A DNA stretch of 57,358 nt from Klebsormidium nitens. Its lineage: Eukaryota; Streptophyta; Klebsormidiophyceae; Klebsormidiales; Klebsormidiaceae. Position 1 is the first letter of the stretch; the number at the start of each line of letters is the position of its first letter. The position numbers and the translations under genes are program-made. The notes below the pieces were generated by a model. The model saw only the letters and a list, made by a program, of their open reading frames with translations, was not told the origin of the DNA and did not search any database. Shown piece after piece: positions 46,518 through 57,358 of this stretch. Location: contig DF237516.1 of the NCBI GenBank assembly GCA_000708835.1, positions 1-57,358 on the forward strand. The letters run 5' to 3'.

Positions 46518-49500
46518 ATGGCGTCTGAGCGGCCGCGGCCAAACCGGATCATGGCGCCTCTCTGCCGGAACCACATGCGGGGCCGGTGCATCATCAAGCC
46601 GTGCAAATATGCGCATGTGCCCAAGGACTTGGTGCCTCCCGACCAGTGAGTCGTCTGGGGTTTTGTTCTTCTTCTTCTTTTGTTTATAGGCAATCTGGCC
46701 ATGCAGCTCATTAGATGGAGATTGCGGACTGGCGTACTGCGTTGAAGCCAAGTGAATGACGGTGGCTATCTAGGCGGCGGGTGCAAAACTCCACAATTTC
46801 GGGCATGCCAATCCGTCTACGATGGTGGTGCAGTGAGTAGTCTAGGTGGTCGGTTTTGCCGGGAGAGAGGGAGAGGAGAAGACATACAAAAGGTTTTTTC
46901 TTCTTTTAGTGAACAACTCATGCTCATAAATGTAGATTGAGCGGCAATAAGAAAAGTTCCAGCAAGCGCAAGAGGTAGCTTGAAAGGTTTGCAGTCTAGG
47001 ATGATGCCTTCATTACATGCCGTACAATCATCAATTGCTTTCCATATGCCTCTCTATCCTTGTTGGTAAACCCTTGGGAAACCCTTGGTAAACCCTTGGA
47101 AACAAGTGAAATTGAGCAACCATTACCCACTCTGACCCACCTTTAGAGGTTCTTGAACAAACTTTTCAGCATTGCCTCTAGATGCACATGCAAGCATCAC
47201 ATGGGCAATCAGGTTTCGACCAAAAAACCAAAGTAAAGTGACTAGAATGAGGAAAGTGAGAGTGAACTTCGTATGATCTTCTACTTGTAACTGAACAATA
47301 GGGGAAGACACTGGGAATGAATACAACTAATCAACTAGAATCATCGGCGTACATTTGCTGCTTGTAGGATGGAGGTTGAGGTCTGCGTTGACTCGCTCCG
47401 AAACCGCTGCCCGCGGGGCCCGTTCGATTGCCGATGGTATCATCCAGAACAACCGCTGCGCACGTAAGTCCGAGGGGGGGGGAGAAGAGGTGGGGAGGGG
47501 GATAGACTTGCACAGCTCTGCTAACAGCAGCTTTCGTCTGGACAAAAGCTCAGAAGCGGAAGTGATTTTTGATTGCCCGAGGAAGGCAAGCGCCGCTTGT
47601 GCATGGGCAACTTTATCCACTCAGACTTTCAGCTCCTGTGCTTCGAGGGGTAAAGATGTAGTTCCGAAGCAATCGCACTTCGACTCAGTGCACACTTGAG
47701 CTTTCAGAGCCAGCATGCATTAGCGCTCCTTTGGAGAAGTTCACTACGAAACAATCGTCACTTTCTGCTGCTGGGTGCATGCTGCATAGATCAGGGCTAT
47801 GAGAGCGTTTGCAAGTTGATTACGCCTTTCTCAGAGCTGAAAAGTTGTGGGGGGCTGCATTTTCTCAATAGCGCGTTCAAGGCTTACCATCTGCAATGAT
47901 GTTTAAGCAACCAGAGCAGCGACCTCTGGAGCGCATTGAAAAAGCCTGTCAGTCTGTAGTTTCAGCAGCTCGGATGAGATCGGAAGAAACTGTCTCGTGT
48001 CCATGTCTCGCTGTCTTTACCCCCCGCTTCAGCTTGTTAGCAGCAATCAAGTTGCAGTTTGAGACTGGGCTAAGTGAAAAGCTTAGCACAAAAGCGCTCA
48101 CCAACCTGGAGGGATTCCGCTCAGAGTAGATTATCGCATCTGAAGCAAAGGCAATTGATGCCATCTCTGAAACGCAAGCAGTCCGCAGCATTGGCCACCA
48201 AGCAATTCTTCGGGCCTCCTTCAATAAGCTGTTACAAAGAGCTATCGAGCAAAGCTAGCAGTTAAAACAGCAGCGATACCTATGGGCGCTTTGTGCGGTG
48301 CAGGCGCTTGCAAACGGAGGCTGGCTTCCCTGTTGTAAGTACTCCAAGTCATTTTCCCCCTAGGAAAGAGCTTGTCTTGAAGAGTGCGCTCTGATTATTC
48401 CTGATCCAGATGGCATAGAACATGGTCGAGGTGCACTGAAACGGATGGAATGCTGTGCCGACGCCACTGCAAAGCCAGCTGATTAGAGATGCCCTGTTTT
48501 TTTAGTCCATCGCTGTCAATACTTCAAGAGTCCATCCGTTTAGGACGCATATGTTGGAGGAATAAAAACTGTGTCTTCTTGTCTAGCTGCAAAGCTGAGA
48601 CTTTTGGTATAGTTTCAAAGCCGAGAGAGGTTGTGTTCCTCAGGAGCGTGCAGAGAGCTGGTTCGCTAGGGGCCAGGTTTTTAAAGACCGTACTTTGCTC
48701 TGCAGTTGGATGAGATCCCCCCGCCGGGACCCGTGTTCGTTCCCCCGGGTCCGCTTGGGCTGCCACCTCCCATCCTGCCCGCCAAAGTGCGGCCAATGCT
48801 GGAGGTACGTAAGAAGACCTTTCTCGATCTGTTTGCTTCGAGCCATCGCTTGATCAAAGAAACCTGGAGACCCGAACCCCCCGAATGTCAACACGCCTAG
48901 GTTCCTGCAGTAAATAAGTAATTTTCTCACGTCATCTACGTCCAAGTACAGATAGAAGTGTGACGCTTTTCCCGCTTTATTTCACCTTGTATCCATTTTT
49001 CAGTTGCAGCGAGTAGAGACTAATGGCAACTGGACAGGACGATGACCATTATGCTTTGCACGGCCTAATCATATAAGCCAGCTGGAAACACCCAAGTTTC
49101 CATTCGCATAGCTACCTTCTTCTCGTATGGCCGCACTTCTGGTGCAGCTTCAGTTCCATGTCGTGGCTTCTGTCGAGTAAGCCTCTATCTGTTATGATTG
49201 GGTGACGCAAGTTGTTCGTGTCTGCCGTACATTGACACCTGGAGGTTGATTTAAATTGGCCCTCAGTAAATGAGCCTCGGTTTGGGAACTTTCCAGCAAT
49301 ACAGCCGGAAGACTCTGGAACGTATTCCCACAGGTATGCCACAACTGGCAAAAGGGCCGCTGCTCCTTCTCGGACAGGGAGTGTAAACGGGCCCACGCAG
49401 AGCCCACCAGCCCAGACGGCAACTTCGTGATGGTGAGAAAGCATTGACGTTTTGGCAGCGTTTCTGTCTGCTTGTGCATCGATGTTGTGGCAGTGTCTTG

Positions 49501-52458
49501 GGAATGCTCGGGGATGATGTTGTGATGGCCTCGCTGTGTCCAAGAACCTTTTTGTAGTAATGATGATGATTGTCAGTGTCGAATTTGACATCAGGCAGGG
49601 CTAGAGGACAGCACTTGGCCCAGTTGTTGTTTGACCAAGGGTGATATTGAACGTGCTCAGCACAACGTTCAAACGCAGTTGTACCCGACATTAGTCGAAT
49701 CAGCTCGCTCGAAACACCATGCGCCCCTCGGGATCAATCTTTGTATTGTCTAACCTGCTCCAAGTGTCACATGGGAAGCCCATACAAACATTTGAGAAAC
49801 ATCACTTCTTGCTCGATTGTGGCTTAGCGTATCCGACAACCGGGTTGGGGGGCCGATACGAATCCATGAGAAACACCACTTTGTGCTCAATCTTGGCTTA
49901 CCTTATCCGCCGTTCTGTGTCCTGCTTTGCAGGTGTGCGCCGACTTTCTCAAAGCTGGCTGCACTCGAGAGGCCTGCCGCTTCTTCCATCCCCTCAACCA
50001 TCGAAAGCACTTCATCCGAGAGGTGGGCTTGTGCTTCCTCTTCTTTGCTTGTGTCCTTTCAGGCCGTTCTGAAGTTCGATTGTCATTCATGGTCTTGCTG
50101 AGCCGTGAAAGCCCTGGTTTGAAACGGGCTCACGCTTCCGGTTCTTTAGCTTTTGGTCCTTTTCCCCTTTCAGTCGCTTTCAGTCGCTGCCGTGCTATGG
50201 TCATGTTCACACGCTCGGGATTGTTAGTGTTTTGATGCTTCACATCTCGCGCCATGCCGACCTTCGGATGCTGACTTTCGGGATGGTGCTCTTTTTCGAA
50301 CGTCGGATGCTGATTTTCGAGAAGGTGCTCCTTCTCAAAGCTTTGGTCCGGAAAGATGACGCACTTGGGTAACTCCCAAGCTGCGCTGCCTGGAAATTGT
50401 TGGTGGGAGATGGGAGGACAGGCTCGGTTTTGGAGTGTCGAAGATACGTGGCGGTTTCGTAGTTCTGTCGCAACACTTTTCTCACAACCAGATGCATTTA
50501 GAGCACACGCTTGACACGTGTCCTCGCACAACTGACACGTGTCGTCCCACACAGATTCCTATCCTGACCGGCCCCCCGCCTATCATGGAGCCTCTACCCC
50601 CACCGGACCCGTATGCGGCCTACGCAAAAGCTGTGGCGATGTATGGTATCTATGGGGCGCATATAGCAGACGGAGGGGTGAGCCTCGTCTACTCGCATGG
50701 TTTGCTGCTTTCCAATCTGGGAGCAGTCTGTGGTTTCCCTTGTTGTGACTGTGGTTTCCCTTGTTGTGACCGGTTCTTCCTGTCCGTTGAGGTGATGTCT
50801 CCACATGCTCTGTTATTGGCACCTTGTTCAGCCCTTGTGAGTTGACCTCCTGAAACTGCGAGGAAGCAGTTGAAAGAGGACGTTTGGCTCTGCCCTTGAC
50901 TATCCAATCGCAACCTTGATCGACACTCCGCTGATAACGCTACTGATTAACAGATAGTCAGTTTAGCACTGCAGCCTGAAAAGCCCAATGCGCTTGTACT
51001 TCTTGTGTTTCAAGACCGCTTTGAGAGGAGCCCCCCGCTTACACGAATTCTATTTCACGCGCCTCCAGAAACCCCCGCCAAGGCGAGAAGAGCCCAGCCC
51101 GTATCCTCTGGACCTATACGCTGAAAGAGAGCCGCGGAGGCGCGAACCGCCTTCAATGGTGAGTACCCTATTCCGCAGCCGGAGTCGTTTCGTTACGCTC
51201 TTGCCCGAAGGCTAGGGACACTGGAAAGATTCTGTTGAATTTGTCAAGAGTTACAGGCATGGACGGCTTTTAGTATGCTAGGAAAGGGTTTGTCCTGCGG
51301 TCGCAGATGCGGTGGGGATACCAATTGACCGAGTGATAAGTTCCAAAACCCACTTCTGTTTGTTTTGCCCTGCGTACTTGACTGTCATCAGACCGTCTAG
51401 CCCATGCCTCGCTTCTTGAACGAGCCCCGGCTCCTCTTTCCAGGGCCCCCCGAGCTACCCCCCCGCCTTCCCTGACGCCCGTCCCCGCGACCGGAGCCCC
51501 CCTGGCCCGCCACGTGGCGTCTACGACTCGTACCCCGACCGCAGCCGTGCTGGCAGCTACCCCGAACGCAGTCGGTCGGAGACTTATCCCGATCGACCCC
51601 GGGGGGGCCTCGTAGACGCGTACGCAGAACGGAGTCGCGATTCGTATTCTTCCAGGGGGGGAGAATACGCGTATCCCGGGGGGGCCGGGGAAGCTTATCG
51701 GGACGAGGGGCGGCGGGGCCGGAGTCCGGAACCAGATCGGAGGGATGAGCGGTACCGGGGCGCGGAACGAGAACGGAGCTACGAGCGACGGGACGAGCGC
51801 GGGCGGCCGGTGCGCGCGCGGCTTGCGGAGGATAAGCTTCCGGTGTGCCGCGATTTTTACCATGACAAGTGCGACCGCCGGGCGTGCCGCTTCGTGCACC
51901 CAAACAGCAGAATCCGGGTAAGACTCCGTCGAGTTTAGTTGTTACACCCTTGTCTGCCGGCTTTGTCTTCCTTGATTTGCGATGGGCGTCCCCTCGGGTG
52001 AAGGTCCTCAAGGCCGTGATCGATTGTTTGGTTACTACATTCGACGGCGAACTCTAAGTTTTTGGACAATTCATCGAGGGCACCTATATCCACATTCGAA
52101 TCTTCGGTGCGTTGCCAGTCGCATAAACGTAGCGGGGGTCGCATAGGCGGTCTTTGGCCCTTACTTATTGCTAACCAACGGCAGATTGCTACTGCTTTGT
52201 TCACCCGTATTGTGTATTCTTTGTCCGCTGGTCTTCTCTTTGGTGATCGGCGGTGTTTCTCGTGACTGCTTTCAGATCAAGTCTATGGTGATGAGCTCTT
52301 AGGCCGTGCAAAGCTGACCATCTCGAACTGACATATGTACGGTCTATTTGCAGGTAAACAGGGACGACCTGACAGTCGACATTTGCCAAGATTATAAGCA
52401 GGGCCGGTGCCGAGACCCCGACTGCCCAAACTACCACCCGGTTACCGTTATGATGTAG
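46518..52458 (+). CDS. CCCH-type zinc finger protein with five fingers
   Basis: Eight exons: 46518-46645, 47368-47463, 48687-48804, 49933-50022, 50555-50677, 51069-51158, 51444-51917 and 52354-52458, giving 407 aa. Five CCCH fingers are seen: C16-C24-C29-H33, C49-C57-C64-H68, C116-C124-C129-H133, C350-C358-C363-H367 and C384-C392-C397-H401. Spacing is C-x7-C-x4-C-x3-H, with x6 in finger 2. Between fingers 3 and 4 lies a Pro-rich stretch and an Arg/Ser/Asp/Tyr-rich region (repeats like YPDRSRAGSYPERSRS), similar to SR-type RNA-binding linkers. An RNA-binding, probably nuclear, role in mRNA processing is inferred; the fingers resemble ZC3H10 or muscleblind types, but I cannot assign an orthologue. 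The exon 3 start is the weak point: 48687 keeps phase, whereas the stronger-looking acceptor at 48706 does not. Confidence 0.85.
46770..46860 (+). repeat. Degenerate copy of CCCH exon 1 end plus donor
   Basis: Near 46806-46860, GGTGCAGTGAGTAGTCTAGG and GGTTTTGCC repeat the true exon 1 border (GACCAGTGAGTCGTCTGGGG, GGTTTTGTTC near 46641-46670). GGCGGCGGGTGCA at about 46773 parallels GGGGCCGGTGCATCA of the exon. The copied stretch is about 90 nt. Confidence 0.6.
47960..48005 (+). repeat. Degenerate copy of CCCH exon 3 start
   Basis: TTCAGCAGCTCGGATGAGAT resembles the true border CTCTGCAGTTGGATGAGATC at 48699-48718. A weaker copy may lie at about 48050. Confidence 0.5.
49791..49917 (+). repeat. 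Tandem repeat, 74 bp, before CCCH exon 4
   Basis: Two units (GAGAAAC starts at 49794 and 49868) share GCTC-AT-GTGGCTTA and the TATCCG block. The second runs into the acceptor tract of exon 4. Confidence 0.75.
50264..50341 (+). repeat. Tandem repeat, 39 bp, CCCH intron 4
   Basis: Two units (starting 50264 and 50303) share TCGGATGCTGA-TTTCG and GGTGCTC. Non-coding. Confidence 0.75.
50729..50770 (+). repeat. Perfect 21-bp tandem duplication, CCCH intron 5
   Basis: Two identical 21-bp units (TGTGGTTTCCCTTGTTGTGA plus C) at 50729-50749 and 50750-50770. A perfect match implies a recent event. Confidence 0.85.
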
Positions 52459-55400
52459 TGAGTCTACACATGGTGTAAAAGTACCAGCGCGACAGATTAT
52501 GTTTCTAAGTTGTTGGGTGTCCAGGACACGGCAACACGTTATCATAACAAATCTGCCGAGTCGCCGGGAAGATCTTCAAAAAGTCATAGCATATCTTAGC
52601 GTTCCCGGGTGGCAACTTACACGGAGGCAAGCCTGCGCCGCGTCTCAGATGATGACATTCATGTGAAGGCGGCACGGTTTCCATGCATGTAGAATCGGTG
52701 CCGCAATCGTGCGGTTTCCAAGCTCTGGAGGTCGAGCGGAAATCATGATGAGGCCGTACTAAAACCAAACGGAAACCATGCTGTGCATATATATTGGAAA
52801 TACTGGCATGGGGTGCCAGGCGGCTGTGGGTTTGAGTCGGTTCTTATGCATAATACATGAATAGAAGACACCATCATTTATCCTGTCACACTACGGCCTT
52901 GCGGCAACCACCTGCGTGCAATATTCAACCGTATCCTCGACAACTATCCAGTGTTAAACAACAACTCCGACCAGCTAGTATTACTCAATTGTCTATCCTC
53001 ACCTTCGAGTCCTTCTAGAGTCAGTGGGTCTTCATCCTGGCTCGCACGTACTATGAATTGCCATGTCCTGTAAAGACGCGGTCCTCCTGGCAATAGAACC
53101 TGGTCGACCCCGCCAAAGATCTAGAATCTACGGTATCCAGTACCTGCTGTCATGCTAGAGTTCTGCGCCGTACGTAAGCAGGTAGACTGTAAATCGAAGC
53201 CGTCAAAACTAAACACGCTATAGATTTTCTCCTCAGAGTAACTCAGTTTGCGCTCACCAATCTCAGCTTGAACCCCTAACTCTCACACTTTGTCGCCTCT
53301 CTGATCTCCTCCACAGTGACGAACTGATACACGATGCTGTCGGTTCAGAACCGCCTCCAGTATTGACCTGCAAGGGCGAGCATAGTGTTTCTTACTATAG
53401 TTCAGGGGCGATAACGGACCTCGACAAGCCAGACATACCCTGTGACAAGCCGACTTCCTAGACCTTACATGCTGGGGACTAAGCTTTGGAAGAAGTCAAA
53501 GCGAAGCGAGATTCAGGAGGAACTTTTGTTGAAAAGCAACGGCTGCTCTCCTTGTCCGGAAGCAACGGCTGCTCTTAAGTCTGGATAGTTAAAGGCAGTA
53601 CGAATGGAAGGAATAAGCAGTAATCCCTCGGCGGGAAACGCAGTGATTTCTCACCTTTTTCTTCAATATACACCTTGATTGCACAAGAATAGCCTGCAGT
53701 AACGAAGGAGCGTTCAAAATCAAAGGAAGCGCTCCTTCTAAGATTGACACTGGATCAGCCAGCTTTGGACACCTGGTCAAGTTGTTAACGACAGGCGGGC
53801 TGATGACATCGTGCAATGCCCAACCCTGAGCACCTTTACACTTGGCAATACAGATGGTTCTTTAGACGTTCGATTGTGTCTCAGAGATTCCCAGCCGCAT
53901 ATCCGCAAGGCACTCGTGCGAAAAATGAACACTACAAACCACCTAGGCTGGAAAGCTCTCGAAGAAACGCAAGCGGCTTACCTTCGCGCTCAAACACAAC
54001 TCCATCAGCCTCACGATCTGCTGCAAAAGAGTCAAGACAAGTCTTTGGATGACAAACTAGTCTGAACAGCAAGGCAACATAAGTTATTTACGGTGCACAT
54101 GAAACACTAATCGAGCAGGCAATCGGTTCTTCCGTGTCCAAGCACGAAATCCACAAGAGTCGAAGCGAAAATCATCAGTGGTACGCCCGTTTCCACCAGC
54201 ACGCTAACCCTTGACAAGACACATGCTGATCAAGCTTGACGAGAGGATGGCTCGAGGGCTCACCTTTGAAAACGAACTAAACTATCCTCAGCTGAACTCA
54301 CAACCTGCAAACCAAAGTGCGAAATCAGTCCTCTAGCTCACGCTGTTGTCTGCTTTACTCACATCAATCTTCCAGAAATGGCAACACCCGTCAGTCTGCA
54401 ATGACGTCGCAGACTTGAGGGACTGACTGTGCATTGTGAGATCTTACCTTCAACTGTAGCCCGTAACTGTACGAATCGAGCCGCAATCTGCAGACAAAAG
54501 CACGGCGTCAGGTTACATCCGATCGAGACTGATCGAGGCAAAGAGTCCCTGCAAGAACACACTGTACCACAGTGCCGATCAATGATGCAAGCGGGCTAAC
54601 AACATCCTGAGAGCGGACAAACAGGTCGCTTCGGCCGCTAAGTCGATGCGAATCGTTCTGACAAAAGGCAAACGCGGAGATAGATCTGTGACTAAGCATT
54701 TTGGCAGAAGCGAGGGCCCGCCATGAAACGAGAAGCCCACCAAGAACGGGAAGGCGGAGTCCAACCAGGAAATGTGGCTCGTCTAAAACGACCATAATCG
54801 GCAAATCGGACTTGAAGTCATAGTTACGAGAGCCGCCCACAGTACGCTACATGGACGTCGGTCCTGCCCGGTTGTCCACAAAAGATTCATAAGGCCGCCA
54901 TTCGCTTGCCTTACGAGCGAACGTGGAGCGAAGCCCTCGAAAGTAAGTTTTGATTACCGACGGGACTTTATGCCGTCCAAGCGACACAAAGCGTCCCTTC
55001 TTGCACGATGAGTGATATGCGGACACACGCTATGGCATCAGTGCTGGAACGTAAACAGTGAGAGGTACTTGCGGTCTCAAATTCGATCCCCATCCTGGCC
55101 TCTATGAGAAAGAAGAATTACGAAGACACAAGTAACTGGAACAAGAACCCTGCCCACATTACCGTGCAGCCAGCAAGCATACCAAAAGAAGGGGGCGTAG
55201 AACGGCCGCAACGTTCGTCTACAAGGGTGCCCTTTTGGCGGCGCGTTGCAGCATGCTTTCAACCCCACAAAAGTTGCCTAGGTTCGCAAGCACCACACAG
55301 GGTAACTTATTTAGTGGCGCTTTGCAGGAGGCTTTGAGTCCCGGGTATGTCCTCTCCTGGTCTCTTTACTGCCGCATAACGTATCGGCACACTTCGACAG

Positions 55401-56441
55401 AGTCCAAGAACAGCCAGAATGACAGGCCTTCGTAGACTGATTGCCCAGCATCGTTTCAAGAGTGAGCACAGCAAAGAGAAGCCAGCCAACCGGACCGTTG
55501 TTGGCAACCGGAAGAAAGGTAGGTGAGAACCAAAGAACGGTCGTTGGCGTAATCCTTCACCCCAGGACACCTGACATCGCACCGATAAGGTCAGCATCCT
55601 TGGACTACGCGTATTTAGAAACTTCTCTCGGTCCAATTGTCCATCATAGCCGATTCTCTCCGGGAACATAGCCGATTCTGCCCGGGAACAGTCAAAAACT
55701 TGGACAGCACAAAGCAGACGGCAGAATCAAGTCTTGAGTTGAGCGGACGGCAAGATTCAAAGTAGCTCCCAAGAAAGATGCGGCTAGGAGGAAGCGGAAC
55801 AGCCGACCAAACTTCGTGACGTGCTAGCTGGTGTGCAAGTGCAGAAAGCTCCCAGTCCCAAGATTGTTTTGAGTCTGCAAGAATTCTACCCGAAGCTAAA
55901 GCAACCACGCAAGCGCACCGCTTTGCGATGCCCCGAAGAAATTACCAGCCGCCTCAAGTTACCCGGCCATATTGAAACAAGTCGGGGCGATTTAATGACG
56001 GCGCTTTGCAGCTCCGGGGAATGATCCCAGCCAATTTTACATAAAGGTTTTGGGGCGGCACTGTTGCCCAACCATACAATCGAGGAATTGGGCCCTCGTT
56101 AACAAATATTGGCGTCATTGTAGACACATTCTGCAATTCTTGAGGAGCTAGCGAGCTCTCATTCCAACGTGCATCACTGCCAAATCTCCCCTACTGGTTA
56201 TCTTATCGGATTACTTTCAAGCTGACACAGTCGAACTCTTCTGACAGGCCGCAAGAAGGTCCGCAACGTGCGGATCGGTTTCTCAACGCCTTTGACCGAG
56301 AAGGTTGTGATAACGACACTTTTGAAACCACAGCCCGGAAGAGCACTTGCAGACGGAAATCAGACATCGACAATAGTGGCGAAAAGACTGTGAAGAGACA
56401 TTAGGGAAAAGGGACTTTGATGTACCGATCTCCCAGCTTCC
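52459..56441. other. Intergenic region right of the CCCH gene
   Basis: No gene recognised. Two small repeats are visible: AAGCAACGGCTGCTCT twice near 53534-53578, and a 22-bp tandem pair at 55645-55688 (CATAGCCGATTCT..CGGGAA). Short frames do not match known proteins. 3' flanks of both neighbours lie here. Confidence 0.5.
55645..55688. repeat. 22-bp tandem pair
   Basis: Two adjacent 22-bp units differ at about two positions (core CATAGCCGATTCT followed by CCGGGAA). Confidence 0.8.
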
Positions 56442-57358
56442 TCACCAGAAATCGTCGTCCGAGCTCTTGTCCCTAGACGCGTCTCCACGATCAGCGCTGC
56501 CGGCCTCCCCGTCCTCAGCGGCCGCCTCCCCGGCCTTCCGGATCCGCCACGTGGACCAGTGGCACCGGTCGAGGTCCTCCGGCGGGTCCCGCTCCTTGAC
56601 CAGGCGTGCATACTTGAGGCCCCCCGGAGTGTCCGCGTCCCACTTCACCAGCTCTTCCGCCAGACTGCGCACCGCCTCCCGGTCCTTCTCCACATTGGTA
56701 CTACTCATCGTCCTGCCCTCGAAGAAGTACTGTCCCTGCAGGAAAGGCGTGCACGTTGGGATTAATCTTGCGCTACGCGCTTGGTGAAGTTGCACTTCGT
56801 AAATCGCTTGTGGCCTCGCGGGCAAAAAGCCTTTTTGATTTGCACGAGTCACCTGCGGAGCTCTGGAAGAGCCTGCCTGCCCAGAAACATGATTCGACCA
56901 CCCTTTTCTGAGCACGGTCCTTTCAATTATAAGTTGGAAACCGTAGGATGAATGCTTCGGACCCATTTGTTCGTAATGAACCAAACGCAATGAAGCACAT
57001 GCTATTGGCCAACCTTTCGCACCAGAATTCGTATGTGCGCATCCAATCGGTCCTTCGAGAAGGACTACATCATAAGACCAGCCATGCACAACACTGCAGG
57101 CTGAGAGCGGCACCATCTTGCGAGTTCGAATGAAATTCACTATGGCAGTGATGTGGTTCTGAACTGATTTCTGGAAAGGATGAAAACGGTTGGACAGGAT
57201 GAAGTCCAATCGGAACACACCTCCACCCGATCCAGGTAAGAGTGCGATGGGACATAAGTAAGAGTTCTTTTGCGTTCGAAAGGGTGAGCCGCTTACCACG
57301 CAGGTGAAGTATCCAAACAATTCGGGGCGTCCAACCATCGGATCCTTGAACAGCCCGC
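56442..57358 (-). CDS. Unrecognised protein, C-terminal part only
   Basis: Two exons are visible, 57358-57297 (cut by the window edge) and 56735-56442, joined in phase 0. The visible 117 or so residues start GLFKDPMVGRPELFGYFTCV, continue GQYFFEGRTMSSTNVEKD and a charged helix-like segment (REAVRSLAEELVKWD), and end in an acidic DKSSDDDFW. A Trp-rich spot CHWSTWRIRKAG precedes the acidic tail. I do not recognise the family. The intron of 561 nt is a multiple of three and has no in-frame stop, so an unspliced form would also be open (298 residues from the ATG at 57338). Splicing is favoured because the exon parts have coding character and clean GTAAGC and TGCAG borders. Confidence 0.6.
   Translation of the reverse strand, partial: GLFKDPMVGRPELFGYFTCVVSGSPFRTQKNSYLCPIALLPGSGGGVFRLDFILSNRFHPFQKSVQNHITAIVNFIRTRKMVPLSACSVVHGWSYDVVLLEGPIGCAHTNSGAKGWPIACASLRLVHYEQMGPKHSSYGFQLIIERTVLRKGWSNHVSGQAGSSRAPQVTRANQKGFLPARPQAIYEVQLHQARSARLIPTCTPFLQGQYFFEGRTMSSTNVEKDREAVRSLAEELVKWDADTPGGLKYARLVKERDPPEDLDRCHWSTWRIRKAGEAAAEDGEAGSADRGDASRDKSSDDDFW

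Overview
The window is nuclear DNA of a photosynthetic eukaryote of the green lineage. Genes are split by GT-AG introns, two proteins begin with Ser/Arg-rich plastid-type leaders, and the gene set includes MCM9, a plant-type TSPO and a GH13 glucan-branching-like enzyme. A streptophyte alga (Klebsormidium-like) or a bryophyte fits best; this is inferred from gene content and style, and the sequence does not prove a genus. All gene models below were built by hand from protein-family similarity, splice sites and codon phase. There are no transcripts behind them.

Layout: 1-5559 holds no recognisable gene, but it has a 212-bp inverted-repeat element (MITE-like), GC-rich hairpins, a short tandem duplication and a tRNA-like (SINE-type) remnant. 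5560-12931 (-) is an FAD monooxygenase related to kynurenine 3-monooxygenase. 14397-23078 (-) is an 11-exon GH13 enzyme with a putative plastid leader. 25457-27120 (+) is a two-exon putative plastid membrane protein of unknown function. 28806-39599 (+) is MCM9 in 13 exons, whose reading frame continues past one TAG to 40523. 42076-46000 (-) is TSPO in six exons. 46518-52458 (+) is a five-finger CCCH zinc-finger protein in eight exons, divergent from TSPO. 56442 to the right edge (-) is the 3' end of an unrecognised gene.

The genes are not an operon and show no shared pathway: DNA repair (MCM9), RNA binding (CCCH), tetrapyrrole/lipid-type membrane protein (TSPO), glucan metabolism (GH13), aromatic hydroxylation (FAD enzyme).

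The most unusual signal is a repeated pattern in the introns. In at least four genes, introns carry degenerate tandem copies of the end of the neighbouring exon together with its splice site. The clearest is a roughly 131-139-bp array next to GH13 exon 9, with four or five decayed copies of the exon's 3' end plus donor. Similar arrays copy the acceptor side of the last exon of the FAD monooxygenase (seven extra copies), the exon 8 end and exon 9 start of GH13, exon 3 of the monooxygenase, the exon 12 start of MCM9 and the exon 1 end of the CCCH gene. Copies range from nearly identical to barely recognisable. This suggests repeated local duplication across exon-intron borders as a mode of intron growth, and possibly a source of decoy or alternative exon ends. 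A related repeat expansion seems to have entered coding sequence in the monooxygenase.
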